Part shown: positions 41,884-42,445 of the stretch, one piece after another
Layout of the letters: each line of letters begins with the position of its first letter
Position numbering within the stretch: the stretch's first letter is position 1
Origin: Corynebacterium sp. HMSC05H05
GTDB lineage: Bacteria > Actinomycetota > Actinomycetes > Mycobacteriales > Mycobacteriaceae
Assembly (NCBI RefSeq): GCF_001807265.1
Contig: NZ_KV788413.1
Span: 1-42,445, forward strand
Direction of reading: 5' to 3'
Length of the DNA stretch: 42,445 nucleotides
Position numbers and translations under genes: made by a program
Notes under the pieces: generated by a model
What the model was told of the DNA's origin: nothing
Database searches by the model: none
What the model saw: only the letters and a program-made list of their open reading frames with translations

Positions 41884-42312
41884 ATGAATGAGACATCTAC
41901 GTGGTGTTTTTTCACAAAATTCGTGTGTCGGTACGACCAACTTGATGAAGCAAAAGCAAGGCACCAAAGATGCGTCGATGTAGTGCGCGAGAAAAACAGA
42001 GTGCACTTCTCGTCTGAACAGGCATACCAAGCTGGACACAGTGAACCAACTTTTGAACTCCTCCTGTCAGAGATCATCCCACCGAGCGAGAAGCTAAGCC
42101 CGGAAGAGGAAGCGGAGTACTCGGTATTCTTCTTCGTAACTGTTGCTGATGTTCCCTGTGATCCCAATGAAGTCGATGATGCGGTGCGACTATTATCAGC
42201 AAAACTTGAAATTGATTTCGAGTCAGGGATCCCTGCGAAGTTCCCAAGCCGCACACGCGGTATTCGTGTCAGCGAAACCGGTCATGAAATTGAGCAATGC
42301 ATCTACCAATAG
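41884..42312 (+). CDS. Hypothetical protein in AT-richer DNA
   Basis: A 142-aa soluble acidic protein with no recognised domain. ATG 41884 has AAGGAA 6-8 bases upstream. Visible features are an N-terminal helix rich in charges (YDQLDEAKARHQRCVDVV), an acidic stretch (SEKLSPEEEAEYSVFFFVTV) and a C-terminal helix-strand region (VDDAVRLLSAKLEIDF). The codon use (many AAA, GAA, ACT, ATT-type codons) differs from the GC-rich backbone and points to recent acquisition. A hairpin covers its stop codon. Small acidic orphans of this kind can be immunity or phage-related proteins, but nothing here proves it. Confidence 0.65.
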   Translation: MNETSTWCFFTKFVCRYDQLDEAKARHQRCVDVVREKNRVHFSSEQAYQAGHSEPTFELLLSEIIPPSEKLSPEEEAEYSVFFFVTVADVPCDPNEVDDAVRLLSAKLEIDFESGIPAKFPSRTRGIRVSETGHEIEQCIYQ

Positions 42313-42329
42313 GGGTAGTCACCCCTATT
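42308..42329 (+). terminator. Hairpin over the stop of the orphan gene
   Basis: AATAGGGGT (42308-42316) and ACCCCTATT (42321-42329) form a perfect 9-bp stem with loop AGTC. The TAG stop lies inside the left arm. No T-run follows. Confidence 0.6.
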
Positions 42330-42445
42330 CACCTTGCTAAGCTGGCCACCCTAGACTTTGCGTCTGCTTTACACCGAGTCGAAAGTAAGAAGCAAAAACA
42401 CCACCCCGGGACAGAACCGGCACAACATTCTGCGACCGCAGAACC

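Noticed and set aside
1..42445. CRISPR array, intact insertion sequence, integrase or phage structural genes
   Set aside because: No regularly spaced repeats, terminal inverted repeats with a transposase, or phage motifs were found on either strand.

Overview
The window is a high-GC actinobacterial chromosome segment, almost certainly from a Corynebacterium. The gene order coaD-rsmD-recG-DAK2, ung-thiL-DUF3515-ddl-gpsA-mutT1, leuD-leuC-IclR(LtbR-like) and tRNA-Glu/tRNA-Gln-gltX is the mycobacterial/corynebacterial backbone. Two mycolyltransferase-type esterases fit a mycolate-bearing envelope. Many genes have a TANNNT -10 hexamer 6-8 bases before the start codon, as expected for leaderless transcripts common in this group.

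Layout. 1-2885: polA (minus) with a strong hairpin after it. 2984-3057: an odd tRNA-Leu(CAA) with a short variable arm. 3058-6720: an accessory islet beside that tRNA, holding a truncated nuclease-like gene, a small Xre regulator plus membrane protein, a MarR regulator plus MFS exporter, and an unknown secreted anchored protein. 6783-9423: a polar amino acid ABC importer (lipoprotein, permease, ATPase with an unusual Walker A neighbour). 9426-16500: a minus-strand housekeeping run (TauE/SafE, coaD, rsmD, recG, DAK2 kinase, ung, thiL). 16535-19739: a tandem DUF3515 membrane protein, a nested inverted repeat, ddl and gpsA. 19842-21811: a NUDIX/histidine-phosphatase fusion and two YbjN-like genes. 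21815-24590: leucine biosynthesis leuCD with its divergent LtbR-like regulator and a recognisable operator.

24591-29846 looks rearranged. Two large YhgE/Pip membrane proteins sit between decayed gene ends: fragments of a cysteine-synthase-like and a decarboxylase-like PLP enzyme on the left, and the tail of a lost PhzF paralogue on the right. 29848-33517 carries two secreted phosphatases transcribed divergently (Tat-exported PhoD and a wall-anchored purple-acid-phosphatase-like protein) around a shared control region. 33588-36521 has an FAD/NAD(P)-binding protein, an alarmone-hydrolase-like HD protein and an intact PhzF. 36585-39489 contains two tRNA-Glu genes of identical sequence, each with a similar terminator, flanking the two esterase paralogues, then tRNA-Gln. 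gltX follows (39647-41134). Beyond it the sequence becomes AT-richer and synteny is lost, with one plausible orphan gene (41884-42312).

The least expected genome-scale signal is an 8-mer, TATCGACG (usually within GCYTATCGACG), found at least 18 times across genes and gaps and often forcing the rare Leu codon CTT. No CRISPR array, rRNA or intact insertion sequence was seen.
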